The translations under genes and the position numbers were made by a program. 64,000 nt of DNA, from NCBI GenBank assembly GCA_944548615.1, contig OX155980.1, forward strand, positions 58,266,533 to 58,330,532, given 5' to 3'. The stretch is from Micropterix aruncella. Its lineage: Eukaryota; Arthropoda; Insecta; Lepidoptera; Micropterigidae. Below the pieces are notes generated by a model. That model searched no databases. It was not told the origin of the DNA and saw nothing but the letters and a program-made list of their open reading frames with translations. Of the stretch, positions 47,470 through 64,000 are shown one piece after another. The stretch's first letter is position 1. Every line of letters begins with the position of its first letter.

Positions 47470-47610
47470 ACCTGACGCAGGGATCGCAGCCCGTCGACCC
47501 CACACCCAGAAAGCTGGGTCAGTGGGCCCGGCTCACGAAAAGCTCCGTTATAGGGCAAGTGCCCAGCGGAAGACATCACGGGCCTTAGACAGGGCTCGTC
47601 GACCGAACCA
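47470..47610 (+). repeat. Dispersed repeat X, best copy
   Basis: AAAGCTGGGTCAGTGGGCCC, GGCTCACGAAAAGCTCCG, AGGGCAAGTGCCCAGCGGAA and GACATCACGGGCC. Related pieces are at 10290-10350 and, inverted, 31330-31450. The 128-codon frame across it is not conserved in the other copies. Probably a retroelement 3' region. Confidence 0.5.
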
Positions 47611-49029
47611 CGGTAACAGTAGTTGCGAAAAGTGGAGTGCTTATTTATTCAATATGCTTCATTTTTGTTCAATATCAGATGACGTAAATTTACAATGCGA
47701 AAATGTGTTCTATTGTGTATTTCAATTAATTGTAATAAGGTTTTTAAAAGTACTAAAAGTTTTGGTTTCCCGAAATGATTAGCTTCCCCAAGATTATCAC
47801 ACTATTATAACTATAAATACAAAATATATGTTTAATCAAAAAGTGGACTAAAAGAAATTAAATTAAAAAAGTCTCCTGTAAAGTTTGCTAAATGGTTGAT
47901 AGAACAAACAAGAATTAGTGGAGCGAAATAGGAATAGAAAAGAATAACTTTATTGTGCTATAAAAACATAACTTAATGAATATTACACTGGTTTTATAAA
48001 AAAGACAATTTATGCACAAATGGCGGACTTATCGCTATAGCGATATTTTACAGTCAACCATTTGATAAAATAATTCCTAATTTTCACAGTTACAATATAC
48101 AATGAAGTAGTAAAGTTAAATATAAAATAAACTTATGCAAATATATGTAAGTACCTTATGCTAAAGTTGCCCAGGGAAGGATAAAGGAGAGGACAAGGGG
48201 AGGTATTTCATAAAAGAGCAGAATGGACTGTAATAGAGTACGTATAAACAGAAGAATTATAAAATAGTTTGATAAAGTCGATGAATAGGGTGAAAATACT
48301 GCCATAATTAATTAGCCCTTCTGTAAATTTTATCAACCATTTTGAAAAAAATGCAAAGATTGACCATGTGTATTTTGCCTAATTTATTTCGAGTGTAAAG
48401 GGTAACTATTTTTGGGGCGTGTAAGTCGAAATGTATCAAATTGAGCTTTTTAAATTTCAAAAACCACAAATATTTGGCACTTCTAACGCGACCAGTAACA
48501 TCAATGATAGCCAGACATATTAAAGCCGAGTCCACGTTGAGGTGTAATATATAGAAGCGCAGAGGCCGTTGAAATAAAATATGTTTTAAGCATAATAATC
48601 ATTTCCACAGATCATAAATTTTAATACGTCAACAGAGTTACTACTGGTCGTCAGATCTTAGGCGGATGCATTAAATCGGCTATAGCATTTCACCGCGTCG
48701 GCTATACGTAATGTATTTTGGTGTTTTTGTTTTTATACGCTGCTGTTTACTTTATTGATACGTTGGGTGTCAGATGAATCTTTGCCGGTGACCACCAGAA
48801 CGTTTGGGCGATTCAAATAGCGGCGGGTTCTTTGATTTTTATTAGCGATTTTCGGCAATTCCTAAGTTTTTTGATTAGGATCGACAAACGAAATTGCCAA
48901 CGTATGACCGCTGAATGGTTTTGTTGTGCAAGAAAGAAATATATCGTCCTCAGTCCTTAAAAGAAACATCTACATACCATCAGGGTTTCGGGGACTTATT
49001 ATTATACAATAAAAGTTATACAAAAGATG

Positions 49030-49210
49030 ATGTACTTATAAATATGATAAACACGAATTTACCGCGTGAAGTTATTAACAACCGACGTTTCGACGATGTT
49101 GCAATCGCAGTTGTCCAGAGTAGCCGTTGTCTAGCAGTCTAACGGCGATTGCAACATCTCTGAAACATCGAGTGTTACATCACGCGGTAAATTTGTTTTT
49201 ATCAAATTTA
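49030..49210. repeat. Two Penelope-like element ends in inverted (head-to-head) array
   Basis: Left arm (about 49035-49115): AATTTACCGCGTGAAG, CCGACGTTTCGACGATGTTG, CAATCGCAGTTGTCCAG. The right arm is the complement of a near copy: CGATTGCAACATCTCTGAAA, CATCG, ATCACGCGGTAAATTTG. Both match the 3' region of the Penelope element at 26.1 kb. Arms are about 75 bp and roughly three-quarters identical by eye. Confidence 0.6.
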
Positions 49211-49334
49211 TGATAGGTATATTCCGCGGTAGTATTCGATTTCATAGATGATGTACTGTTTCTACTACCTTCCTTTTTTTTGAGCGGTTTTATTCCATTC
49301 CAGTCTGATCAAAGCCACAAATGGTGAGCCATAA

Positions 49335-49715
49335 TTATTTACTAGCATTTAAAACATCATCAATTTTATTATAAAACCGTTTAAAAAATATATATAAAAA
49401 AAACAATTTAAAAATATATATTTTTTCCATTTCAGTTTTTTTAAGCAAGGCGGGCATAATGACTCCTTCATCACTGACTTTATTTACCAGATTCAGATTT
49501 TTACGGATATATATTACACTTGCAAAAATAAATTGACAAATATCGGTAGGGATATTCATTTCCTTCAAAAGTTCCCGCAGTGTCTGTCTAAAACTTGGTC
49601 GATATATCAAAGGAAAAGCCCTTTTTGCAGCATAAAGAAGGTTTTAATATCAGCGGTCCTACTCCATAACAGAATGCCATGAGATGTAATGCTATGAAAG
49701 TATCCGAAGTAAACT
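49335..49715 (-). mobile_element. Non-LTR reverse transcriptase C-terminal fragment
   Basis: Minus-strand frames read VYFGYFHSITSHGILLWS, then a TFFMLQK block, then FRQTLRELLKEMNIPTDICQ, FIFASVIYIRKNLNLVNKVS. This corresponds to the recurrent FHS.M.YGILLWG, IF.LQKRAIR and LLKE..ILT....YI....Y..KN blocks of insect LINE ORF2. At least one stop and a frame change; inactive. Confidence 0.65.
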
Positions 49716-50129
49716 AATCAGGCCGTTGCCGCGTTAGCCAATTGCCTGATTTACTATCATCAGGTACCTAAGTTAAATGAATGTTTATGCAGTCATTTAA
49801 AGGTACTGTAAATAACATTGCCTTTGAAGGTAATGAATACACGTATAAAAACACAAGTAGACATCAACATAATATACTACTGAGTCGTTTTATCGCACAG
49901 CGATTCATGCATTTTTATTATTAATAAAAAAATGTCAATCGCAATTTGTTTTCCATTTAACAATTAATTTTAAAAAATCGCTCTCGTGTTTCTTCATGGT
50001 TAATTATGCCCATATTGTTCCCTTCGTTTTTACGAAGTCCTAATTCCTCGCAGTATAATTATTCCTCAGTGTCGTAAAAGTGGAATAGTCTTAATGGCTG
50101 CCATCAAATAATTATAAACAATAAAGAGT

Positions 50130-50600
50130 TGGCGGAATGTGCGATGCGGCCGCTAGATAGTGTGAGCGCGCGCAAAAATCTCCCACATTTTTTATCTTTC
50201 GCGCGGATTCATTGCTTCCCCGTTTGAGTAAAGTGAATTTCCCCGAGCAGTAAAAACGCCCATTGCTTGTCCATATCTCCGCGCGGCAATATTCAAGCGT
50301 GGATAAAATTCATTTATAATCAGAGGTGTTTTTTTTTGCGGATGCGCGCGCTGCGGCAAAAAATACACCGGATTGTGCACGCTGCTTACCTAATAAGCAA
50401 TATAACCGCGGCGCGCTTGTGTACACACACGGCTCATAAACCAGAGAGCACAACGTCGATGCGCTTCTTAGACGAGAACACGGCACAAATGCCAATAGAT
50501 AGATGGTTGGCTCCGTGGATCAATCACTGCTCAAAGAGACTGTCAGACCAAGGGAGAATCGCACCAACGCTGATTATGAAAGGTAACCACGCTTAAGGAA
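50130..50600. other. GC-richer intronic segment, function unknown
   Basis: Contains GTGAGCGCGCGCAAAAATC and other CpG-rich runs. Overlapping frames on both strands, the longest 109 codons (50267-50596, +), show no domain. Possible regulatory element. Confidence 0.3.
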
Positions 50601-50699
50601 CTACCCATGTTAGCCCAGTCAATTGCACACGACACATTGCAAAACGTAATGTAGTTCTTTTATATGTAGTTAGGACCTGCGCCATTAGTAAAAGACTAC

Positions 50700-50928
50700 G
50701 TTCCCGGCTGGTTCACCATTTTCCGTTGGGATCAAATTAACGGAATTGCATTTTCAATTCTGTCGATCGAATGCAATAACAAGACACACACTTACAGACA
50801 TGTTACACACACACATACATATAACACGTCATAGTAGGGTTGGTTGTAAGAGATTGTTATACGACAATAAACCCGCCCATTGTGAGATTTTCACAATAAA
50901 GAGTATAAACAAACAAACAAACAAACAA
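50700..50928 (+). mobile_element. tRNA-derived SINE copy 2 (uninterrupted body, partial head)
   Basis: GGTTCACCATTTTCCGTTGGG, then AACGGAATTGCATTTTCAAT, CATGTTACACACACAC, TCATAGTAGGGTTGGTTGTA, CCCGCCCATTGTGAGATTTT and an AAAC-repeat tail of five or so units. It lacks the MITE found in copy 1 and so gives the empty site. Confidence 0.6.
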
Positions 50929-51125
50929 TACTCTAAAATCCTATGCAATCTGCGTAATGCCAAAAAAAATATTTTATGCACTTGCTTTTATTTCTGATCT
51001 ATGCCTTCTAAAGTCTAAAGTATGTGTCCTGTTAAAAAATATATTGTTTTCTTTTTTTAAGTACTCTAAATTTGCTACAATGTAATTGCTACAAAGCTCA
51101 AATTCAGCTGTTTATGTCTAGAAGT

Positions 51126-52083
51126 TTACCAGATACAGATCTTGGTAATAACAAATGTTTGGCATTTTTTTAACATGCAATCCTTCAGATCACCGAATAA
51201 CTCTTCCAAAGAATTTGTTTTTGGTTTATTGTGAATATTTTCACTTTTTGGAAAACATTCCCCTGTGACGGGGCAGACAGACTCTCTGTCTTGGGTTCGT
51301 GGGACCTCAATACACTTAGATCGGAAACCTCTGTGAACGATTGAGCTCAGAACGTTCGACGTAAGCCATCTGGATTTTGTCTTTTGAGTAGTTGCTAATG
51401 TTACTATTAGCAGGCGCTGTAGCGCCATGTTAACCCTTCTCCGGCCAAGGTGGGCGGAACGACCGCACTCCAGGTGGCGGGCGACAATGCGTCTAATGGC
51501 CGTGTCGTTCTGCGGTCAGCGCTAATGAAAATCTCGCATGTGTGCGCGCTTCGAAACTGCGCACCGGAGGGTTGGCAATGGCACTTGACTCGGCCGCTGC
51601 GGTACTAATGCACTGCACGGTTAGCTCCTGCGGTTAGCCGCCGGCGGAATTTAATTTCAACCCTATATCGCATTAAGAAAGAGTCAAACCGCAAAGTCGA
51701 TTGTGCTACCTTACACGCACGAATGGTGAAAACGAACTAGAAAATCTTGAAAGTCTGTGAAATGTGAGCATTCGATTCACCGTAAAGATATGTTGGCACT
51801 CGTGGCTAAATCCTTCTTTTATTTCGATTCGATCGAGCTTCAGTTCCCATCTACCTTGGTGAAGCCAGTAAACTGGAGAATTGAAACCCGAATCCTGTGT
51901 AGAATGACTGTTATAATAATCCCTTAAATAACGTGGATGACCTTTTGTGTCCATGATCATCTTTCCAATCGCATGTCCTGAATCTTGAATCTTGTCCGAT
52001 TTAGTGACAAACGTGTATCTGACTGGAGGCAGTGACACCGCTGAACAAGGCAGAGACAGTGGCGCCGTGTATTTCCGTGACAC
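51126..52083 (-). other. Two unassigned minus-strand open frames
   Basis: Frames of 100 codons (51126-51428) and 125 codons (51706-52083) have mixed, protein-like composition but no domain I recognise. A GC-rich gap (51430-51660) separates them. No initiation or splice context is convincing. They may be remnants of an element or chance. Confidence 0.2.
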
Positions 52084-52161
52084 CCTGTGCCAAGCGACGG
52101 GCAGCGCACAGTGTTTCTTTTCTCATACTTATTACTCCTAAGAGAGAAACTCTCGTAGACA

Positions 52162-52690
52162 CAACTAGAGCTGTCAACTACAATGGGCAAACCCATCACC
52201 TCAGGAAGTTTTAACGAAATATGATCGTTCTGTCTTCCATGAGGTGAGCGCAGAAGACTTAGGACAAAACAGTCCACCGTCAAGCTCCGCCACATGCCCG
52301 TAAGAGGCCAACGCATTATCCGCGAGATAGCCAGGTATGTTACCCAGCGGGCGGACACTCGCGCCCTTACTTCCAGTTGTGTCCAGATTACACCGGTCTC
52401 TCGACTGGTTACGAGTTCGTGGTCGCTTGCGCGGTCTTCTCCCTTACGTAGCGGTGAAATGGTGTCAACCGAATCTATCGCGGACAACGGTAGGCGATGG
52501 TCGTTTCAAAAGCAGTCGCCGTGAGGTCAGCAACCCCCCCGATCTATAGGAAACAGTACTGTTTCCAGACTTATCCGACTGTTAGTCAAAATGATTGGCT
52601 TACGTCGCACGGTGCACAGACCATCCAGGAGCGCCAGAAGATTGACTCCTAAGTAAACCACGCCCAAGGCCAGAGTCCTACCCGGGATTA
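52162..52690 (-). repeat. Family R repeat, copy 6
   Basis: From CAACTAGAGCTGTCAACTAC (terminal block) through CACATGCCCGTAAGAGGCC and TATCGCGGACAACGG to GCCAGAGTCCTACCCGGG. It has an internal deletion of about 40 bases near 52490 relative to copy 2. Confidence 0.6.
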
Positions 52691-52699
52691 TTAGAAAAG

Positions 52700-57039
<4,340 letters not shown>

Positions 57040-57134
57040 TTTCAATAATATATAAAATTAGTTTCATGAAAAGTTACTTATCTGGGGTCCTGGTTTACCA
57101 GAAACATTTTAACGAAAGTTAATGTCCTCTTTAT

Positions 57135-57334
57135 NNNNNNNNNNNNNNNNNNNNNNNNNNNNNNNNNNNNNNNNNNNNNNNNNNNNNNNNNNNNNNNNNN
57201 NNNNNNNNNNNNNNNNNNNNNNNNNNNNNNNNNNNNNNNNNNNNNNNNNNNNNNNNNNNNNNNNNNNNNNNNNNNNNNNNNNNNNNNNNNNNNNNNNNNN
57301 NNNNNNNNNNNNNNNNNNNNNNNNNNNNNNNNNN
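57135..57334. other. Assembly gap (200 N)
   Basis: 200 N, immediately followed by (TA)n; the gap probably reflects an unresolved TA tract. Confidence 0.95.
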
Positions 57335-57361
57335 TATATATATATATATATATATATATAT
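57335..57361. repeat. (TA)n at gap edge
   Basis: Thirteen TA dinucleotides directly after the N run. Confidence 0.9.
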
Positions 57362-57364
57362 CCT

Positions 57365-60300
57365 TATATGCATCAGGGAAACTCCTTGCAATCTCTGTTT
57401 CGGGGTCGTTCTGTGCTCTTCTAGCGCTAATTCTTATCGCGTCGTTGCCGGCGTTTATTCGGCAGTAAAGTGACTTTCAGTGTCCGTAAAAGATGTTCTA
57501 CATAAGGGCGGAGGGGAATAGAAGTATGAAGCCAGAGGATGTATCCTCGCAGCATCGCCCTTTCCTGGAGCGGGTGCAGGGAACGGACCGCATAGAGAAC
57601 AGATCCGCCGCACAGTGTTCCTTTAGTCTAGGAAACTCAAGGAATAGATAAATAGTAATTATAGTACCTGTCGGTATGGTTATTATTACTGAAAATAGTT
57701 TATGTGGCTATGGTAACTATATGATGGAAAAAAGCATCTCATAGTTTTAAGAACGCATTAACTATAATCCCTCAGGATGTGCATGTACAGTGCGCACTGT
57801 ACAGGAGGAATATATTAACATGTAACAAAATTTATTAAAAATAATCAATCATGAATATATGAAACAATTATTTAAAAAAAGTATATTTTTTAGAAGGATA
57901 GCTTATGTATATTATATGATATATTATGGAATGTTAGAGATAACAATATAAATATTTGTGTTAGATAACACAGATTAACTTCTATACACATTGAAGAATT
58001 AAAAATTATTAATATTTAAAAAGCTTGAAGAGTGACAATAATTTGAAAAATAAATTCCCTACAATAACACAACAGTATTAGGTAGGTAAATTAAAAAAAA
58101 TTTAAACCCATTTTTAAAATATTTATTTAAAAACAATTATGCTACAAAAATATTCATTTGAAATGCCTGAGAGTCGTTTATACAATCGTTTTTTTTGTGT
58201 TCTTGCATTTACCTTGCTTTTATAGCTGCAGCAACCTGTAACATTATTTTAAAAAAATACTTTAAATATATTGAATTATACTCAGTCAAAAATGTTAGGA
58301 GCCAAATAGGTAACTATAAATAATAAAAACATATGTTACAATGTTTTATTAGGGTAATGATGAAATTAAAACTATTTCCTAGAAATTTATAATTAATTGA
58401 AATGTTTAGTTTAAGGACACAAGCACTGTGCGGCGTAGGTGGTTCTTATTTTCCTCTATATACGGAAAACGCAAAACGATTCCTTTATACAATTCATGGA
58501 TTGACAAGTCGGTGGTATGAAAAGCCTTTTTCCAGCGGCTTTGCCCGCGTTAAATTGTCTTCGTCGCCGGCTGCTCGTTCGAATAAATGTAGGTACCTAT
58601 TTTGGGCTCATACCTAAATAGATTTTAGTAGTTCTGTCTGTCCCACTGTCCATTACTGCAAGTCCTCTTTAAATATTTCGGGTATTAATAAACTTTCGTA
58701 TTAAACAGGCGGCAGTTATTTCCGAAATCCCCTAAAATACAATATATAGAGAATAATGGAATAGCCGCGTATAAAGAAGTTAAGGACAGGATAAGCATTT
58801 TTTTCTTAAATTTATATATTGATTCAAGTTAACAAAGTTTATAATATTTAATTTTGATGTTATAACTATTTCAATGTTGAAAAAGCTACTTATATTCTAA
58901 TACCATATTAGTGGGTGTTTAGTGTAACTAATACAAAATTTTCAAAGAAAATAAAAGAAAACTAAAATAGAAACACTTTTTTTGAAGAAATGAGTTAAAA
59001 TAATCAGAATTTTGTATTTCTGAAATAATACAGTATTCGATACTAAATAACAGGATTGAGAATGATTGTAGAAATTTAAGTATAAATATACATTAAATAC
59101 ATTATCAATGGACGCATAACCTAGACATACTTACACTTATTCACTCTACTTACAAGCACTCACCTATATAATTTAGTAATGCATTCATCTAATTCAATGT
59201 AGCATATTATTATCAAGCCTATTTTTATAACAGGAATTCTACTTATTCGTGGGTTTTTTATATTTACAGCGTTTTCACTTTCTTTAGTGATAAATAAAGA
59301 CTTTTCTTTATCTTTAATGGTCGATCAAGATCGTCGTAAAATTTAGGAGTTATTTAAACATAATTTGAAAGTCCAAATTTTGATATTATCAAGTAAATTC
59401 CACAAAATAAGAAAATATTTTAAATGTTAAACTTAAACAATCACTGTTCTCTTTGCAATTTCCAAAATAAACCAAAATGTGACGAAAGCACATAGGAATT
59501 CGTAAAAAAATATTTGCCTACTTTAAAACGACTTACAACAATAGGGAATACTCGTGGACATGGGAGCGAATGTTTCCACTTCATAGCTATAAGTGCTTAT
59601 GTGTTTTCACATTACCTACGAATGTGAAATATTTGCAAGTGTTTGGGGCATCCGACATCCCGTTGGTATTTCATTATTGGAATGCCTACGAAGCCGGTTC
59701 ATTCGTCGCGCTCCGAAATTAAACACGAATATATACTTTATATATATACGGATTCCTGCATACTTGGCTACTCGAAGTGTTAGCTGCGAGATTAGTTTAC
59801 TTTCTCTCGATTATACAGAATGTTATTTACAATTTTCTACTATAATTATACATCAATTTGTACTTACCTACACTATGAAATTAGAAGCACCACTAACAGG
59901 ACAATTTGCGTAATATTATTTATTATAAAATCACACACTTTGCAGTTAGTCCTTTCGTAAAAATGAAGATTTTTTTTTTGATTTGTTCCACCGGTACGGT
60001 ATGCCAGAAAGTCCTTAAGAAAGTATGTAGATGCTCAAAATTACCGGAGATATGAGAAAATCGACCGGTATTAACACCTTAAGCCAATTATGGAAATCTG
60101 GATGAGTTCGAAATAAAGAGAGGAAGAGTAAAGCAATGCGTTTAAATTTTTCGGATTTAATTTATATTTTTACAGTGGCATTTGCTTCCGTGCTTTGTAC
60201 TTCCTTTAAATTCTTAGATTTCTGCGGCTTTCGTATAGTTTTGCCTTTTGTTATACCAATTCATTCCATGGCTTGTTAAGCCGTAGTTTTTCAGCTCTTA

Positions 60301-60690
60301 CCCAGGTTATTATCACGTTATAGGAATATTGGTCTAGTAAATAAATATTAAATATCCTGTTGCTATTTGATGATTTTCTATTGCAACTCGCAAGGCGCAA
60401 AAAAGTCACTTTCAAATATTTATTTATTTATTTTTTTTTTTATTTATTAACTACATGTATACAGCATATTCTTTATATAAAAAAACATTTTATAAATTAA
60501 CATCAATATAGCCATTAATACATTTTAAATTAGCAAAAAATATAAAGTACCCATTTAAAAGATAATAATTTTATAACCTTCTTTTTAAGAAAAAAGGAAA
60601 AAGAAGCATTTCTAAATATAAATGTATAATTACAATAGGGGAATGGAAATGGAAGGGAGGGATTGTTATAACACATACATACGTATACTA
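57365..60690. other. Intronic stretch, nothing recognised
   Basis: 57370-57620 is GC-richer, the rest AT-rich. Frames at 58402-58617 and 59593-59913 have no domain or splice context. Confidence 0.4.
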
Positions 60691-60692
60691 AT

Positions 60693-60990
<298 letters not shown>

Positions 60991-61034
60991 CACATAAATA
61001 TATTGTATATAATAAAGTAATAAGTAAATTTAAA

Positions 61035-62316
61035 TTAATTATCGTTCCTGAGCTTTTCTTCGACTGCGTGAAGAAAAGGCTTCCTGTCCAGAGAAAAAAT
61101 GTCAAGGTCATTAAACCTGTTATTAAAAGAGGTGAGTAACCGTATCATAGTAGAGTTGCTGAAGTGGATTGAATTGCACCTGGGCACATGAAACAAACGA
61201 GAAACTCGGATACTTCTGGGGGGCACTCTCAAGGAAATTCGCTCAGTTAAAGCTGGACAGTCTATTAAACCATGAAGGATGTCATATAGGAAAGACATGT
61301 CGGTTATGGTCCGTCTATTATAGAGCAGTGCAACCTTAAAGTAATCCGCTCTTTCCTCATATGTCTCGAAGTTCGAGTGCTCGCGCCAATTTAGGTATCG
61401 CAAGAAACGCTTTTGGACGCACTCAACCTTGTTGACAGATGCAGCATACATCGGTGACCATATAGTGGATCCGAAGTCTAAGACACTTCTGACATATGCG
61501 TAATACAGTGTTTTTAAGGCGAGGGTGTCACTGAACGGTCTGCATACTCTAAACAAAAATCCTAACATTTTCTTGGCCTTAAGAACTATGTAATCTATGT
61601 GGTCGTTGTATGTAAGCTTCGTATCTAAATAAAGTCCGAGGTCGCGTATTAAAGATGTTTTTGGAATGTTTTCGCCATCGATAAGATAGTTATATACAAT
61701 TGGCCGAGTATTTCTGGTAAAACTGATGGTATTGCACTTTAAGGGATTGAGGCAGAGCTTGTTTTTGTGGCAGTATACCAAGAGTCGGTCTAGATCGCGT
61801 TGCATGTTTATGCAATCTTTCGTACCTTTAATGGTGGAATAAATTTTTAGATCATCGGCATAAACGATAAATTTAGATGTGTGAAAGCAAGAGGCGATGT
61901 CATTAATATAAATATTAAACAATAATGGCCCGAGATGCGAACCTTGCGGTACTCCAGAAGGTACTCTAACATACTCGGACCTATAACCACCAACAGTGAC
62001 AGCTTGATGTCGATTGGCCACATAAGACGCAAACCATCTCAACAGATCCCCGTGAATTCCGAACTGTAGTAATTTGGTAATTAGTATGGGGTGATTAACC
62101 CTGTCAAAGGCCTTCGAAAAGTCAGTGTACACGGCGTCCGTCTGTAGGCGTTTATCCATGTTTTCCGATATAAAATCGGTAAATAGACTAAGATTAGTTA
62201 TGACAGAGCGCTTCTTTAAAAAACCGTGTTGATACTCAGAAAGCGAGTTTTTAATTGCAGGATAAAGTTGGTCGTACACAATCTTCTCGAAGACCTTACT
62301 CAGAACTGGAAGTATT
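61035..62316 (-). CDS. CR1/jockey-like non-LTR retrotransposon reverse transcriptase (5'-truncated)
   Basis: An unbroken frame of 414 codons (from the GTG at 62279); homology extends ~12 codons further ([11 protein letters not shown]), so the apparent start is an internal Val. It shows SEYQHGF, motif [13 protein letters not shown] (residues 50-61), [14 protein letters not shown] (108-121) and the catalytic YADD (140-143), then [37 protein letters not shown] and [13 protein letters not shown] blocks, ending ...EEKLRNDN. The endonuclease domain and ORF1 are missing. The protein would copy RNA into DNA at a nicked target. The short 3' UTR leads into the (TA)n tract. The best preserved and probably youngest coding remnant in the window. 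Confidence 0.85.
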
Positions 62317-62319
62317 CTA

Positions 62320-64000
62320 TGTATATGTATTCTAAGTATTTTAAAAAAAATCCAATATAAAGTATACTTTAGAAGAGTCAGTAAAAAATGTTCAAAATAT
62401 ACACCAATTCAAGATAAAAGTAAAAAAATGGCTCCTTTACGAAGTAGGTCGTACAAAGACTGAAAATGAATTGCTTCATACAATAATTTAAAATATGTTT
62501 GTGTGTGTGTATTATTATATATGTATGTATATATGTTTGTATGTGTATATGTGTATATATGTATGTTACTAACCCTTTATTATATATATTGGTATTAATA
62601 TGTTTACTATTTTATGCCATTTTATTTCTTAATTTTGTTTTTTTCAGTTATTTTCTTATATTTTATTTCTTTATTCATTATCTTAGTGTTAGTATTGAAA
62701 GTAGTCTATTAGTCAGTACTACTCAAACGTCACTACTACTCCAAAAACAAAGGCTATATATTTCGTATGCCCAGATACAGGCTGTTCGGTCTAGTTGGGC
62801 ATTCGTCTAGAATGATCGTATGGGATGTATTCATTTTCTTATTACTTATATAAATAATTACAAATCATATCTGTACGATCTCACTGTTAACTCTATACCA
62901 AGTTGTAACAAATAAAAAAAAAATAAAAAAAAAAAAAACCACACATTTGCGCTTATTTAATTATCCTTTTATTTAGCAGCTAACATCAAACACTCAGCTC
63001 TTAGGCCTAGAAAAATAAGCGCTGTAGGTAACGATCAAGTAAAATTGACGAAGATTTGTCTGTTTCTATTTTAAATTAAATTACTCGGTCGCTGCCGGGT
63101 TAAAATGCAGAATGTGTATAAGAATTCTTTCCCGAGCTTAACGATCTTCGCTACTGCTGTGGGGCGGCTAAATGCTCTCAAAACGTCAGTCGCGTGCGAG
63201 TCCTCATCGGCGGCAATCCAAAAAATTGAATCAACCCAATTGCATTATCTGCGCGAGGGTTATGCGGGCGGATGGACCACTATTCGCACAATCGCGTTAC
63301 ACTTAACGCTTTATCTAATCGTCCCCTGCTTTATATTCGCGAATACCTATGAAGGCGTGCCGATTTGGACCAGTTTAACCCTCGGGCGTGCGCGGCGGGG
63401 TCTGCCAGACCCCACAATCGCATCACTTAGGTAAATGTAATCAGCGTCACCAGTCTGGAGGGTTGCAGATAGGTACCTACGACATGACATACGGTGATTC
63501 GGACTGTTCCTAATTGCATCAACGCTCTTAATGTTATCATTCTTGTCGTTTATACGTCTTTCAGAGGTTTAACCAGTTATAAAAGAAATTATACTTATAT
63601 AATAGAAAGACCTGCTAAACTTTGCAATCTTGAAGCTTCGTGATAAGATTTGTTAGGTCGATGTTCTGTATATCATATGTCAGTATACTGTATTTTTTGG
63701 TCTCTGTACGGTAAAATAAATCGTATATCTACACGAGCCAGTTATCATACTATTTGAATGCCTGTTAAAGGTCACCTAGGCATATGTGACGGTATAGGTA
63801 CATTGGTGAAACATGAAGAACCTTTTAAAATATTAGATAATATTGTTAGTATCAAAAATAGAACTGAAATATAACTATTAAAGTTGGGGCGTTCTGAAAC
63901 GGAGAAAGAACTTACAATTGCAGTTTGAATTGTTTAAAATATTATAGGCATCGACATGAAAGATCTCAAATAGATCTATTATTACTATTTGAATTTAAAC
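62320..64000. other. Intronic stretch to window end
   Basis: GT/TA-rich at 62495-62570. 63090-63440 is GC-richer, with a 109-codon plus frame lacking any recognised domain; possibly a conserved noncoding element. No homeodomain exon is found. Confidence 0.4.

Noticed and set aside
47676..47760. Possible hth exon after ...TATCAG|ATGACG
   Set aside because: The acceptor would complete an Asp codon, but the translation that follows has no MEIS/HTH linker features and no good donor.
47396..47782. 128-codon plus-strand frame
   Set aside because: Starts in dispersed repeat X and ends in AT-rich DNA; the frame is not kept in the other X copies.

Overview
This is a piece of an insect nuclear genome, most likely a moth or butterfly. 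It is AT-rich, has two 200-base assembly gaps, and is crowded with decayed transposable elements: non-LTR retrotransposons of several clades, a Penelope-like element, SINEs, MITE-like elements and a mariner-type transposase fragment. The lepidopteran call is inference. The insect call rests on the one host-gene exon and on the repeat families. No bacterial, organellar or viral gene is seen.

The only host coding exon I can support is 6262-6388 (+). It encodes 42 residues with the linker peptide of Homothorax (hth, the insect MEIS-class TALE homeodomain protein), between the MEIS/HTH domain and the homeodomain. It has a pyrimidine-rich acceptor and a CAG|GTAAG donor. No exon for the MEIS domain or the homeodomain is visible, so the rest of the window is intron: about 6.2 kb or more upstream and more than 57.6 kb downstream. 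Two points bear on hth processing. The open frame continues 33 codons past the donor to a stop followed 19 bases later by overlapping AATAAA signals, which is a possible homeodomain-less isoform. At 35686/35687 there is a textbook recursive-splice (ratchet) site, a pyrimidine tract ending ACAG|GTAAG, with a second donor 40 bases on and an in-frame stop between.

Layout: 1-6261 upstream intron, with a tRNA-derived SINE head at 5394 that is interrupted by a MITE (5566-5883); 6262-6388 hth exon; 6.7-9.8 kb repeats (family R, a 5S rRNA-derived SINE, a LINE tail); 12.0-12.4 kb LINE 3' end; 14.9-15.5 kb a 590-bp hairpin element; 15.7-20.8 kb R copies, an RTE fragment, a second MITE copy and an RT fragment; 23.6-26.7 kb mariner fragment, R copy, LINE fragment and Penelope GIY-YIG ORF; 28.0-28.5 kb second 5S SINE and a LINE fragment; 29.7-35.1 kb mostly featureless intron; 35.69 kb ratchet site; 42.97 kb foldback element; 43.8-46.2 kb a nest of hairpin elements inserted into one another; 49.0-49.7 kb inverted Penelope ends and a LINE fragment; 50.7 kb second tRNA-type SINE; 52.2 kb R copy; 56.5-57.4 and 60.7-60.95 kb large (TA)n tracts; 61.0-62.3 kb the best preserved retrotransposon ORF (414 codons of reverse transcriptase).

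Several GC-richer segments stand out from the AT-rich background (about 16.2-16.5, 21.4-21.6, 35.76-36.1, 39.05-39.36, 50.1-50.6, 53.9-54.3 and 63.1-63.4 kb). Some could be regulatory elements of hth, but that is only a hypothesis. Most other open frames are chance frames, repeat-borne frames, or translations of (TA)n and N runs.
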